A DNA stretch of 55,545 nt from Gnetum montanum. Its lineage: Eukaryota; Streptophyta; Gnetopsida; Gnetales; Gnetaceae. A program made the position numbers and the translations under genes. Where the stretch lies: NCBI GenBank assembly GCA_015680685.1, contig MNCI01023579.1, forward strand, positions 49,602-105,146, given 5' to 3'. The notes under the pieces were generated by a model, which had not been told where the DNA came from, searched no databases, and was given only the letters and a program-made list of their open reading frames with translations. Below are positions 1 to 10,482 of the stretch, piece by piece. Within the stretch, counting starts at the first letter, position 1. Each line of letters opens with the position of its first letter.

Positions 1-1071
1 GACATTTTTAAAACTTAAAATTAATTTTGTGTTCATTGTACCCAGAATGAAGAAGGATGGACCAAGAGGGAATGATTAGGGTGTGACAGCAAGGGGACTT
101 GCAGATTCTCTTTGGTGACGTCTGTGAGAGTTATCACACAACGTGGTTGTACTAAGATCCTTGTAGATCTAATGCAAAATGGGAGTAAGAGTAATCAAAA
201 GGCACTCAAAAATCCAATGCTATTCTAGGGGGTCCCACTGGAAAGACATGCACCCATGCCTGAAGGTTGGCGGATTCTCTGGATTCAGCAATCAAAAAAA
301 AACAAAAAAAAAACAACAAAGGAAGTGCCACAAAGCAAAAATCACTCCTCTCTTGAACAAAATGCCAAGTGATCGTATGCCTTGTTGTTATGGTACTCTC
401 CTAGTCACTCATCATGGGATGAAACAATGCGATGTCACTAATCAGAGGAATGGACTTGGTCCTAATCATGGAACGACAGGTTAATGATACATTAATCATG
501 CTTTAAATGTAGGATTCACTATGCCACCTCATGTCCTAATCTCTACAATCCCTTCAATAGTTCGTCTCATCTCGCTGTTCATGTAATTGTAGCTCGTGTC
601 TTGTATAGCGTAGAATTCTTACCTCATTCTAGTGGTATCTACATGTGTGTGTTTTGTGAAACTAGTATGGATTACATTTAACCCTTCTAGTGCCTACAGA
701 CATTTTAAGGTGTGGTTATGCAAGGGCATTATAGGTTGGAACCTGCTTTGGGGAGGACCCACTTACGTGACTTTTGCAATTTGTACTTGTTGCATACCAC
801 CTCATCATCTTATACCCTCTGAGTACTTCATTGCCAAATCTATTCTTTCTTTTTTCATCATTTTATCAAACGTTTCTCAAAACCAAGTCCTTTTCTCAAA
901 ACAAACTAGGTCTGACATTAAACTTTTAAGGCAACTTCCTTGAAAAAATTTCTAAATCTAAGATCACACTAAGCAAAGAATTCAACATTTATTAAAGGCA
1001 ATGAGTAAGGTATGAAATCATTGAATGTTTTTCAATAACCTTACTAACAATTGATCTTTGTATGATTATAG
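1..1071 (+). other. Post-pol spacer of element Z, no gene seen
   Basis: About 1 kb without a convincing coding frame. Short open frames here do not resemble gag or pol. It aligns by eye to the spacer between integrase and the third ORF in C (9.8-11.8 kb) and E (41-42.5 kb). It ends in a pyrimidine/AT-rich stretch and an AG immediately before the ATG at 1072. Confidence 0.6.
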
Positions 1072-1221
1072 ATGGCCCCTAAAAGAAGACAACAAGGAGG
1101 ACCTTCTCAAGGGGCAACTGAACGACCAGGGGGAGGCAGAGGCCAAGGACTTCATGTAGAACATGCAGAGCAAGAGGCACAATCACTTAGCATCCATCAT
1201 GGAACTCCTGTTACTACATAA
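1072..1221 (+). pseudogene. N-terminal nub of the third ORF in element Z
   Basis: A 49-codon frame starts at an ATG directly after a 3' splice-site-like sequence (tgattatag, AG at 1070-1071). The peptide begins MAPKRRQQGGPSQG and is basic and Gly/Gln-rich. The same start, with Lys/Arg then GGSSQ-like residues, is seen in D (18290) and, with a stop, in C (11803). A TAA ends it at 1219-1221 and the rest of the ~960-codon frame is missing. It is probably the N-terminus of the env-position protein of this family left after an internal deletion. Whether it was ever expressed in this short form is unknown. Confidence 0.5.
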
Positions 1222-1649
1222 TCTATCCAAGAAAAAGATGGAGAGGTTAGGGCCCAAGCCTATGAAGATGAATAATGGCTATTTGCGGCATAACATGTCA
1301 AGGCCAATTAAGTGTTCCCGCAACTGCCATGTTCATGGAAAGTGCCAACTCCATCAAATATTGGAACATCAACATGGATGGATCAGAATCCTTGGATAGA
1401 AAAGGAGAAACGTCAAGCCCTCCTTCAATGGTATCAATCTCAGAAGCCTGATTGTGCAGGATAAAGAAGAGGCACCCATAGAGGAGCCACCACTACCGGG
1501 AACCCCATGAGTTCGACAAGTTTTTTCTTTTGTGTCTATGTCCAAATTTTGTTTAATTCTCCACTATGGCATAAATAAATTCCTAGTTAGTCAATAATCT
1601 CATACCTATCCACTGTGTAATCAATTGAACTTGTTCCTCACTTTCTTTG

Positions 1650-1684
1650 ACTCGAGGACGAGTTGTTATTTAGTTGTGGGGGTA
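1650..1684 (+). other. Pre-PPT hairpin and polypurine tract of element Z
   Basis: ACTCGAGGACGAGT (1650-1663) is a 5-bp inverted repeat around a 4-nt loop. It is followed by the purine-rich tract tgtgggggta ending at 1684, next to the LTR TGATGAG. The same order occurs in C, E, A and F. The purine tract is the expected plus-strand primer for reverse transcription. Confidence 0.75.
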
Positions 1685-2481
1685 TGATGAGTCATGGTCT
1701 GTCAGGTCATGTTATCGGACCCCCGATATCGCAACCGTGTGAGCCTATAAATAAAAGGCATTACACTTGGTTTTGGCATTAGTTTTGAGAATTTATTTTA
1801 AGTGTTTTGTTTTAAGTAGTTCTTCTTTCAACCCTTTTCTCCAAGTGCATGCCTACAGTGTGGTGATTGTAATTTTATGACATTCTTATTCGAGTGTGAT
1901 GTACTTGGAGATGCACATGACTAAAAATAAAGATTGAGATTACTTCATCATTGCAGAATTCACTTAGTTTAATTATTTAATTTTTATTATTATTTACTAC
2001 TTTCGTAGTTAATATGTCTCTACCCTTATCTCTTAGTAATGTGGAATGAGTACGACTTAATCATGAGCATTTAAGTGTGACTACTTGGTAACCCAGTAGC
2101 GTACCTAGGCCATGTGCTTAGTAATCCCAGTGGTAGTCATGCATGAGGTCCAAGATGTGTACAGATGATCAAGGAATGGATGCTTATCGCACTTAAGCTA
2201 GCTTAGACTCTCTCTCTCTCTCTTTCTCTCTCCTAATTTAATCAATATTATTTAGCATCATACCCAGGAGTAGCATTAGTGTAGGAACATATCATACACC
2301 TCACTTTGGACTAAACCATAAGTGACAAAGCTAATACTAGTCCAGGTGGGAAGATAGCAAACTATGATCTACGAGTAACTGTCTAGATACCACAACTAGT
2401 ATGTCTGCAAAGTTTGACCGGATCGTGCGTGAAACGCTCGTATTCGTATGGTTGAGTGTAGGGGTACCTCACCACTCATCA
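1685..2481 (+). repeat. 3' LTR of element Z
   Basis: 797 bp from TGATGAGTC to CCACTCATCA. TATA box tataaata at 1746-1753, AATAAA-type signal near 1926, twin TTGGTAA/TTAGTAA boxes near 2090-2130, a (TC)n run at about 2208-2233, and the family-conserved last ~70 bp (gaccggatcg, ctcgtattcgtatggttgag, ggggtacctc). The U3 cassette before the TATA has cccccgatatcgc. The partner LTR is outside the window, so the target duplication (it would be CTTGT after 2481) cannot be checked. Confidence 0.85.
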
Positions 2482-2569
2482 CTTGTGAATAAGGATAAGG
2501 CCTAATCCTTTTCCTATCTTAGAGGAAATATTTTTTAGGATTAGTTGTAAGGATGAAAACCTGAAGAGA

Positions 2570-2574
2570 CATCT
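2570..2574. repeat. Target-site duplication of element C, left copy (CATCT)
   Basis: CATCT precedes the 5' LTR of C. CATCC follows the C 3' LTR at 31616-31620, almost 29 kb away. The single difference is a transition. The match pairs two LTR ends separated by D and A. Confidence 0.75.
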
Positions 2575-3440
2575 TGATGAATCAATATTGGGTTGTGTCG
2601 ATGGGCATGCATCGATGCATCTTTGTTGATGCATGTTTCAATGCATTGATGCATATGTGTTGATGTGGTGCTTGAGTATGCCTATATAAATGTGCATACC
2701 CACTGCATTTATGGGATTGGATAGTCAATAGCATAACAAAGTTCTTGTAGTTTCTTTCCACAAAAGTTAGAATATTTTCTAAGTGCCCATAGTAGGAGTC
2801 AAGGATTGTATGGATCATTATTCAAGCACCAATGTACCTGAACACATTGATGTGACAACAATAAAGATGAGATTCTTGATATACCTTGCAACACTTGGAA
2901 ATAAATTAATGTTTACTTTTATGCAATTTATTATACATGCACTTTACTTCCATGTTTGTAGTTAATTAAGTACATTTAATTAATACACATAAGTACAACC
3001 ACCTTGAGCATAACGTTAATGCTTGGTAATCCCAGTAGTGCTATCACTTGGTAACCTTGTTGTATAGAAGGTGGAATAGGATACTTATGCTAGGAAGTAG
3101 GCTAAGACATTAGTTAGTCAATTAGATTAATACTTTATTACTCACTTTGTTCCATGCTTAGGATAATTAGATAAAAAATATAAAATTAATACAAATCATG
3201 TGCCTCAACTCCACTTAACCATATGCTTGCACTTACACAAATGTAGCCAGGAAGACAATAGTCACATCCTTAAGTCACTATTCTTATTATTGGCATTTAG
3301 AGAGCTAAAGTCCACAAAATTTGATTGAATCACTAGTGAATACTTGTGACTTGTATGGTTGGATGTGTGTGTGTGGGGGGGCGGTGGGGGTGGGGGTGGG
3401 GGGTGTGGGGGTGTGGGGTGGGGGTACCTGTTGCTCATCA
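2575..3440 (+). repeat. 5' LTR of element C
   Basis: 866 bp, TGATGAATC to TTGCTCATCA. The U3 has a local array of tcgatgcat/ttgatgcat motifs (2597-2662) before the TATA box tatataaat (2683-2691). AATAAA-type signal near 2862; twin boxes cttggtaatcccag (3022-3035) and cttggtaaccttg (about 3047). The G-rich expansion at 3366-3427 sits just before the conserved LTR end and is absent from the 3' copy (31586-31605), so it arose after insertion. Confidence 0.9.
3366..3427 (+). repeat. G-rich simple repeat (GTG/GGGGT)n
   Basis: About 60 bp of gtgtgtgtg followed by runs of 3-7 G separated by single T or C. At least four G-runs occur close together, so G-quadruplex formation is possible on this strand. 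Confidence 0.85.
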
Positions 3441-3464
3441 TATGTGTTGTTGGTAGGGAATTTT
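3441..3464 (+). other. Decayed primer-binding site of element C
   Basis: The bases right after the 5' LTR read tatgtgttgttggtaggg then aattttag. They align by position with H (50448 onward, ttggcattgatgtcaagg). Both look like the common plant gypsy PBS (tRNA-Asp type, TGGCGCCGTTGCCGGGGA, from memory) after mainly C-to-T and G-to-A changes. Confidence 0.5.
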
Positions 3465-3592
3465 AGTTAACTAAGTGCACTACCTAGAAGAGATAGTGAA
3501 ATCATTCATAAACATTGTAAATGAGACTTAAAGCTAACATCATTAACAACCAAGAAAATAATAAAAGCACACTATTTTTTGCAATAACTGAT

Positions 3593-5990
3593 ATGGCTTT
3601 CTCTTGTAGGGAAGACTCTTTGCCACCGTTCGTGGGCGATTCCAATTAGCAAAGATAAGAAGGCCACAAGATGCTAATGCCCCAGCAATTTAAGGTGGTC
3701 TACACTCATCCAGATGCATACACTCTGGACTTCACCTTCACCCTACATTAGGATGAGTAGCTACAGTGGAGGGATATGGAAGGTAACATTGTGTTGCCTC
3801 TTGATAGATCTATTCCTACAATGCTGTTGAACAATCTTATCAAGCTGGGCATTGCAAGGCTCAATTTTGAGTATGAAGTGCAAGATCATGCTTATTGGGA
3901 TTATCATCCCAAAAAAGCATAGAAAAGGAAAGATCGGCAGATGGAAGCCTAATATGAGACCACAAAAGGAAAACAGGGCCCTACCCACTTGTTCTTACAA
4001 ACATGTTAATACATTGATTCTCCTCCTCTGTTTGATGAGGAGACCCTTAACCAATATTTGCAGTCCACTATGAATAACCCTGATTTTGAGAAGAATGGAT
4101 CCCAAGATTAGGGGGCCTTGAAAGGAGGTAGCCAAGGTAAGAACGAGGACAAACACCAAGAAAAAGACAAACATGGTGAATGGGGTAGGGACTAAAGAAG
4201 AGGAAGTAGTAGGAATCGCACCAATGTTGGCTTCTCTTTCTCTTTGCCTTCTTCATCCTCATTGTCTTTCTCCTCTAACTCCAATCAGAGTCATAAAGGT
4301 GATAAAAGCCATGATAGAGGTGAATAGTGGGATAAGGATGATCATAGATCTAGTTGAAATGACAAGGATCATGGACATGAGTAGCGTGGAGATGATCAGT
4401 AGAGAGAAAGGAGGGACAACATGACTCATCATAGGCATCATAGCCATGATAGGGGTCACTAAGACCATTATGACTATGATGAGCCCTTTTTGGAAACAAG
4501 GAACATGCTAAACATTGTAGAGGTTGTAAGAATACCAACCAGACATATGATGGCTGAATCAAATGATTGGATATGAATAATATCTTCAACTTTGAGGAAG
4601 GATACAATTTAAATCTGCAAAACCACTTGCAAGCCTTTCACGATGCATGTGCCTTGATAAACATAGAAAATGAGTAGAAAAAGATGAAATTATTCCCATT
4701 GACACTCATCAAAGAAGCTGAAAGTTGGTACTAGTCCTTGGAACTAGAATCTATTCGAAGATGGAGTACGATGCTTGAACTATTTAATGACAAGTATCAA
4801 ATGTACTCCAAAGTGTCCAACTTGAAAAGGCAAATCCAAGAATGGAAATAGGGCACTCATGAGTTCTTAGATGTGGCCATGGGCTATTCTCAAAGGGATC
4901 AATTGTGCCACATCATAGATGGGCTCCAAAATGAAATGATAAGAACTCTTGGGAAGTATGCCCAAGAGAGACTTTTAGAGCTAAGGATCCATTAGATCTA
5001 AAGGCTAATCGAGTAGGTCGCTAAGGAAGAGGGTGAGTTGAAAAAATGAGAAAGTGTAGGGAAGTACAATGAGGATATCTCTATCTACAAGAGGGAGGTT
5101 TGTTTCTATGACAATGAGGAGGAGGTATCACTTGATGAAGTGCGGCAGAGGAAAACCTTGCCAATACAAAAATCTACTTCTAAAATATTGGCTAAGGTTA
5201 ATAAAATGTGGGACTCCTTGGATGAAAAATGTCAAACTACTCTAAAAATTGTAGAGGAGAACAGAGACCAAGGAGGTAGTGGTCATGATAGAAGAAAGAG
5301 AAACAAAAGCTAAATGTGATCATTAAAGGCTAAGGGTAATGTTGTAGTAGTTGAGGAGGTTACATATTCCAAGTTAGATGATGAGGGATGTGAGATATGC
5401 CAATATGAACCCAAGGGATGTTGTCCTATTGTTTCACACTTGTAGGAATCTAGGGTGTATGCTCTAAATCCTAAATTGGTAAAATGGAAAGCACCCAGGA
5501 GGTTGCCTTATTCACAAGGTAATTATCGGTAGTAGTTCCACCATTAAACTTATTATCCTAGTGGAGCACCATTGCAATATCATGAGAAATATTAGTAGTG
5601 GCAACATCCATAGTCATGGGGGATGCCACCTCCAAAGTAGCAATACCCTTATTGCTAGCTTGATCCTTATGAGTACTACATTTGACAGCCCATTTCTCCA
5701 TATGACTCTTGTAATCATGCTTCCTTCCAACACCACTACTATCCTATTGAATATGACAAAGCACCATAACCAAGGAGGGAGTTCCCATTTCCTTACTTTC
5801 CTCCTCCTTACCATTCCACTCATACACCTCCACCTACAACTCCTCTTCCACATGCTCCATTGATGCAAGGTAAGATCCTAGCACAACCACAGCAAAGAAA
5901 TACTACAAGGGCTATAAACTTACAATTGGATTTTTAGCCAAGTGGTTTTGAAGCTAATCCATGTAAAAGACCCTTCTTTAGAACCAATAG
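3593..5990 (+). pseudogene. gag of element C
   Basis: Capsid/nucleocapsid polyprotein of a Ty3/gypsy element. The frame opens at ATG 3593, matching the MSSSHR starts of A (29380) and H (50603). It has an N-terminal part with FTFTLH and LQWRDMEGN, a Lys/Arg/Asp/His-rich segment with a Ser tract (about 4108-4490), and a gag core with AESWY and LFNDKYQ (about 4570-5040). A cysteine box reads CEICQYEPKGCCP (from 5389) where A has CX2CX3HX3C. A Pro/Gln/Tyr-rich stretch leads to protease. Stops occur where A has Gln: at 4990-5030 three Gln codons of A (CAG, CAA, CAG) are TAG, TAA, TAG here. Not functional. Confidence 0.85.
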
Positions 5991-6039
5991 CCCCACAAAG
6001 CCCTTACAAACACTTGTGACTGGGAACCTTGCTACTACA

Positions 6040-6560
6040 TCCTTTGTAACACCTATCAAGCCTCCTTCAAATCAAAACATTTTTGAACTACATACCATCA
6101 TGTTGGCCCATGCGATTACTAATTGGATTAAGGTTGGCCATCTTCCTAGGAAGAGATCTAATCCTAGGAGTCCCCTTATTTATTTGTAGATTATTGAAAA
6201 TAAACCCAACAAAGCTCTTTTAGACTTAGGTTTTGGAGTTAATTTGATTTCACAAGACATGTGTAAAGCCTAGAACTTGACTCCTTTGAAAAAGAGAAAC
6301 ATCAGGATAGAATTGGCAGACCAATCCATTATTGTTCCTTTGGAATTGGTTGAGGACATCATGACCACTATCTATGGGTGGGCATATCCTATTGATTTCC
6401 TAGTAATCCATGTGGAGAATGCTAAGGGGGACTTCCCAATCATTATGGGAAGAGCATGATTGAGTATAATCAATGCATGGTTGGGGATTCAAGATCTCTC
6501 CTTGAAAATTTCCAAGGAGAATAAGTTTAAGAAAATTAATAAAAAGCATGTTCCATGCAT
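6040..6560 (+). pseudogene. Aspartic protease domain of element C pol
   Basis: Retroviral-type aspartic protease that would process Gag-Pol. The active-site segment ALLDLGFGVNLIS has its Asp codon at 6222-6224; DLG is the plant gypsy form, usually followed by AS, here FG. Downstream are SIIVPLELVEDI and GDFPIIMGRA, the flap and hydrophobic GR motif typical of the fold. TAG stops occur at about 6187, 6271 and 6457. The stop after KA (6271) sits at the same alignment position in A and H. Confidence 0.8.
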
Positions 6561-7129
6561 TGTGTATAGTGACACAAGGTGTCACTGCATGCAAAGACTA
6601 TGGACTGTAAAGAGTACATCCCTTAAAGCATGTAGTCAGTGTGTTGATGTTGTTGAAATCCAAAGGTGCTTGTACATTGCAGCCACTAAATAGGAGGTCA
6701 CCTAGTGGTTAATAATAGAAAGAGAAATTGAATCATCAATGTTTACAAAACTAGCTAAGAGGCTCACAAGCTCTTATGTGGAGAGCATGGATCAACTAGA
6801 GTAGATCCATCTCCAACTCTCTAATGAATAAGAAAAAATTAATTGAGGAGTGTTGGAGATCCCAAAGACCTTCAAGTAGGAGCCCCTTGAGTTAAAGGTT
6901 CTACTAATAAGCATGGAATGTGCATTTTTAAACAATGGGAAGTAGGTTATCATCAATGCCACTCTTGCTTCCTTGCATAAATAGAAATTGTTGGAAGTGG
7001 TGAACAAATAGCCAACAGTCTTTGCCTGGTCATATCATGAGCTCACTAGAATTGATTCAAGGCTATGCTAGTACAAAATCTATACCAACTCCTCCATTAA
7101 ACCAAAGAGGCAGTCATAGAGACACATGA

Positions 7130-8370
7130 ATCCTAAACTTAAGCAGATCATTAAGAAGGATATTGAATAGCTCCTTAAGATGAGGTTCATTTACCCCATT
7201 GTGGATAGCAAGTGGATTAGCCCACTTGTTGTAGTACCAAAGAAAGAAGGCAAGTGGAGGATCTATATTGATTTCAAGTTGTTGAATATGAAAAATTACA
7301 AAGATCACTTTCTGTTGCCATTTGTGGATGAAGTGTTGGATACAATCTTTAGGCATTGCTATTATAACTTTTTGGATGGTTATAGTGATTATAACTAAAT
7401 CCAGATTGCACTAGAGGATCAAGCCAAGATAACATTCACAAGTCCTCGAGGGACTCTTGCTTATAGGAAGATGACCTTTGGCCTATGTAACACTCTTGCT
7501 ACTTTCCAACATTTGGTCCTCAACATCTTTCATTAGCAAATCAATAGTGGTATGGAAGTCTTCATTGATGACTTCTCCACCTATAGGGCTACATTTGAGC
7601 AAGCCTTGGGCTATCTAGATAAAGTGCTTTAGAGATATGTGTAGATCAATTTAAGGCTTAATTAGCAAAAGAGCCATCTAATGGTACAATAAGGCATTGT
7701 CTTGGGGCACTGAATTTCTATCAAAGGGATCAAGGTAGATCCAAAAAAGATAAGGGTCATCTAAGGAATCACCAGACAACTTGAAATGGTTAAAGATGTG
7801 AGGTCATTCCTTGGACATATTAGTTACTATAGGTGCTTCATCAAGAACTTCTTGAAGATCACCAAGGCATTGGTGGAGTTAACAAAGAAAGATGCACCAT
7901 TTTTCTAGACTAAGCAATATGGACATGCAATTCTAGTAGGTTAAAAAGAAGCTCATTGAAACTCACATTCTATGAGCACCAAACTAGTCCAAATCCTTCC
8001 ATATCAAGATGGATGCATCTAATTATACCTTAGAAGCCATGCTTACACAGTTGGATGATTAGAAACATCCATATTACATCCACCATGCAAGAAAGAGCAT
8101 TGTGGGTGCACAACTGGATTACATCATGACTGAAAAAAAACTCATGGTAGCGGTGTATGCTCTAGAGAAATTTAGGCATTATGTGCTTGGATATAAAGTG
8201 TTTATGCACATTGATCATAATGCTATTAGGTTACTTATGAAAAAACCAATGGTGAGCCCTCATGTCATATGGTGGTTGGTGATCTTGTAAGAGTTCAATC
8301 TAATGATGGTGGATAGAAGGAGGATTGAGAATGTGGTGGCTAACCACTTGTCTCAGTTATGATGGGACAA
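7130..8370 (+). pseudogene. Reverse transcriptase and RNase H of element C
   Basis: RT would copy the genomic RNA and RNase H would remove it. Visible motifs: ISPLVVVPKKEGKWRIYIDF, FLDGYSDYN (catalytic Asp of motif A), TFGLCNTLATFQ, and VFIDDFSTY (the YxDD box as FIDD, codons 7567-7572), then VRSFLGHISYYRCFIKNF. RNase H follows at about 7985: MDASNYTLEAML, then TEKKLMVAVYALEKFRHY, HIDHNAIRLL and VVANHLSQL. TAG stops interrupt the frame (for example after SDYN, after IFH and in RLN*QKSH), and a frame change occurs near 7950. No second RNase H was recognised. Confidence 0.9.
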
Positions 8371-8559
8371 GAAGGAGGAGGAAAGTCCATTATTAGACCA
8401 ATTTCCTAATGAACTCCTCTTTGTTGGTGTTATGACTAAACAAGAGCCTAAAGAAACCAACTAGTATGAGGTCATCCTATCCTATCTACTCACTTAGAAG
8501 ATGCCATTGGTATGGGATCATAAGAAGAAACAATAGTTTCTTCACCAAGCTAAACATTT

Positions 8560-9712
8560 CATGGAGATCAATGATAACCTCTACAAGGTTTACATTGATG
8601 GCTTGGTAGGATGGTATGCCTTTGATGCAAATTAGTTGCAAATCTTCCAAGATGCACATGAGGGTGCTTGTGGGAGCCACTATGTTGGGAGATGAACATC
8701 CATTAAGATCCTCATGGTAGGGTACTCTTAGCCTATACTATTTAGGGATGCCCATCACTTCATCTACTCCTATGATAGATGCTAATGTGATGGGGGGATG
8801 AATACTTATATGGAAGGGTCCCAACATTGGATGCAACTAGTAGAGCCTTTCGATCTTTGGAGAATTTACTTTATGGGATCCATCAACCCCATGTCCAGTG
8901 GAAAGGCATACATCATTGTAACTATTGACTATTACATGAAATGGATAGAAGCTACTACTATCATTGACTATACATCATCTACAACAACCTAGTTTGTACA
9001 ATTATATGTTGTAAATAGGTTTGGGATGCCATATACATTTATTTCTGATAATGGTACACATTTCATGGGTGCCACTTTTTGCAAACTCATGAAATGCTTA
9101 GGGGTTGAACATAAATTAACAACTCCATATCACCCCCAAGCCAACGGTCAAGCCGAGGCCACTAATAGGGAGATAACCAAAATACTAACATGAAAAGTTA
9201 GTAAATATATGAGGAATTGCAGTTCTAAACTCAATGATGTCCTTTGGGTTTTTTGTTCAACATAGAAATTTCCTATAAAATACTCTCCCTATGAGCTTGT
9301 GTATGAAAAGTTTCCAACACTTCCTATCCAAGCAAAACTTCATACACTTTCAACTGCATGTGACCTAGACTTAGACCTAAGCCTAGCACAAAAAGAAAGA
9401 TTGATGAATCTCAACGTGCTAGATGAGAATCAATTAGTGGTCCTATCATCAAACAAAGTGCATAGGACATATAATAAACAACTTCATAACCTTAAGATTA
9501 GGAAAGTTAAGTTTGAACTAGGTGATAAGGTGTCCTATTGGAACTCCATTCATGTTCCTCAATGAACAAAATTTCAAACACTATGTGAGGGACCTTACAT
9601 TATTAGTGAGACCTTTCCATCTAGGGTCATGTTGATTTACCACCTTAATAGCCCAAATAAGAAATTATTAGTCAACATGCACCAAATAAATCCTTTTCAT
9701 GAACACTAAGTA
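8560..9712 (+). pseudogene. Integrase of element C
   Basis: DDE recombinase that inserts the cDNA. The N-terminal HHCC region is present but damaged (HEGACGSHYVGR at about 8660, DAHHFIYSYDRC at about 8750). The first catalytic Asp is Tyr (RIYFM, codon 8867-8869; A has GIDFM). The second Asp (SDNGTHF, 9047-9049) and the Glu of QAEATN (9155-9157) are kept with 35 residues between them, the D35E spacing. The C-terminal part (GDKVSYWN, CEGPYIIS, NPFHEH) has no visible chromodomain. TAG/TGA stops lie near 8992, 9192 and 9266. Confidence 0.88.
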
Positions 9713-9783
9713 ACCAGTGGCCATAATGCCTCAATAGATGAACAAGCACACTTGATCTTTTGGATTTCCCCCTTCGAACTTAG

Positions 9784-9838
9784 TTGGGGGGAGGAGGGGG
9801 GTGTTGCAGGGGAGGGGAGGGAGGGAGGGAGGGAGGGA
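9784..9838 (+). repeat. G-rich and (GGGA)n simple repeat
   Basis: ggggggaggagggggg followed by repeated ggga units up to 9838. It sits where sister elements have only a short atgggggagatgg purine tract, so it looks like a local expansion of a conserved purine-rich site. Confidence 0.85.
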
Positions 9839-10426
9839 TGGCCATCCATGTTATGATTTTACAAAGTGGCTCCTTGGTTTTTAACTTTTTTGTTTTACAC
9901 CATTTTAGTACATTTTCTATTTTCTTGGATATTTTACAATTTTTTTTATATATTTTTCTTTATTTGAGTTTTTCTTACCTTCATTTATCTTTCTTTATTG
10001 CCATTAGGACTTGGTGCCAACAACAACTACTCATCGTTGATGGTTTCAATTTCCTTGATTACTTGATTACAAATGGCTGGATATCATTTTAGAATTTTGA
10101 CATTTACTAATGGGACATTGATTCTTTTCATGTTATCAAGTATTGAGTCCATGACAACCATCACTCCACTCAACTCTATGATGTTTCCTTACTTTGAAAT
10201 TATGAGGTCCCTTATTAATAACAACTTATAATGAACTGGTGACCTTTGTACTTTCCAAACTTGGTATGAATTAAGTAGACTTACAAGGGTATGACTTTAA
10301 AGAGATTTGTCACTTTTTTACCTACTTTTCATCTAAGTTACATGAGTGTTTCCATGGATTTCTCACCACTTCAACGTAGATCAATAAATATGAGGTAATG
10401 TCTTTACATGGTGTGGTTCCCATTCA

Positions 10427-10446
10427 AAAAAAAAAAAAAAAAAANN

Positions 10447-10480
<34 letters not shown>
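10427..10480 (+). repeat. Poly-A then (AC)n microsatellite with two undetermined bases
   Basis: A run of about 18 A, two N at 10445-10446, then about 17 AC units. The N pair suggests an assembly or polishing problem inside the repeat, so its length is unreliable. It lies in the C spacer. Confidence 0.9.

Positions 10481-10482
<2 letters not shown>

Larger units (their letters stand above)
1..2481 (+). mobile_element. Element Z: 3' end of a Ty3/gypsy-type LTR retrotransposon
   Basis: Only the post-pol spacer, a nub of the third ORF, the polypurine tract and the 3' LTR lie in the window; gag, pol and the 5' LTR would be upstream. Assignment rests on shared landmarks with C and E: the 'catgcctgaagg' box (near 257 here and 10571 in C), the 'ctgctttggggaggaccc' box (near 743 here and 42151 in E), a splice-acceptor-like AG before an ATG at 1072, a hairpin and purine tract before 1685, and an LTR with the family's ends. 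The third ORF is almost completely deleted: the acceptor-to-LTR distance is ~0.6 kb against ~3.1 kb in C. Confidence 0.8.

Noticed and set aside
2577-2700. Tandem tcgatgcat/ttgatgcat units as a CRISPR-like or satellite array
   Set aside because: The units are 8-12 bp, imperfect and confined to the U3 of an LTR; CRISPR does not occur in plant nuclear DNA.
9784-10092. A 102-codon frame with hydrophobic Phe/Leu-rich segments that could look like a membrane or envelope protein
   Set aside because: It starts in an expanded G-rich repeat and its hydrophobicity comes from T-rich spacer sequence. Sister copies do not keep the frame.
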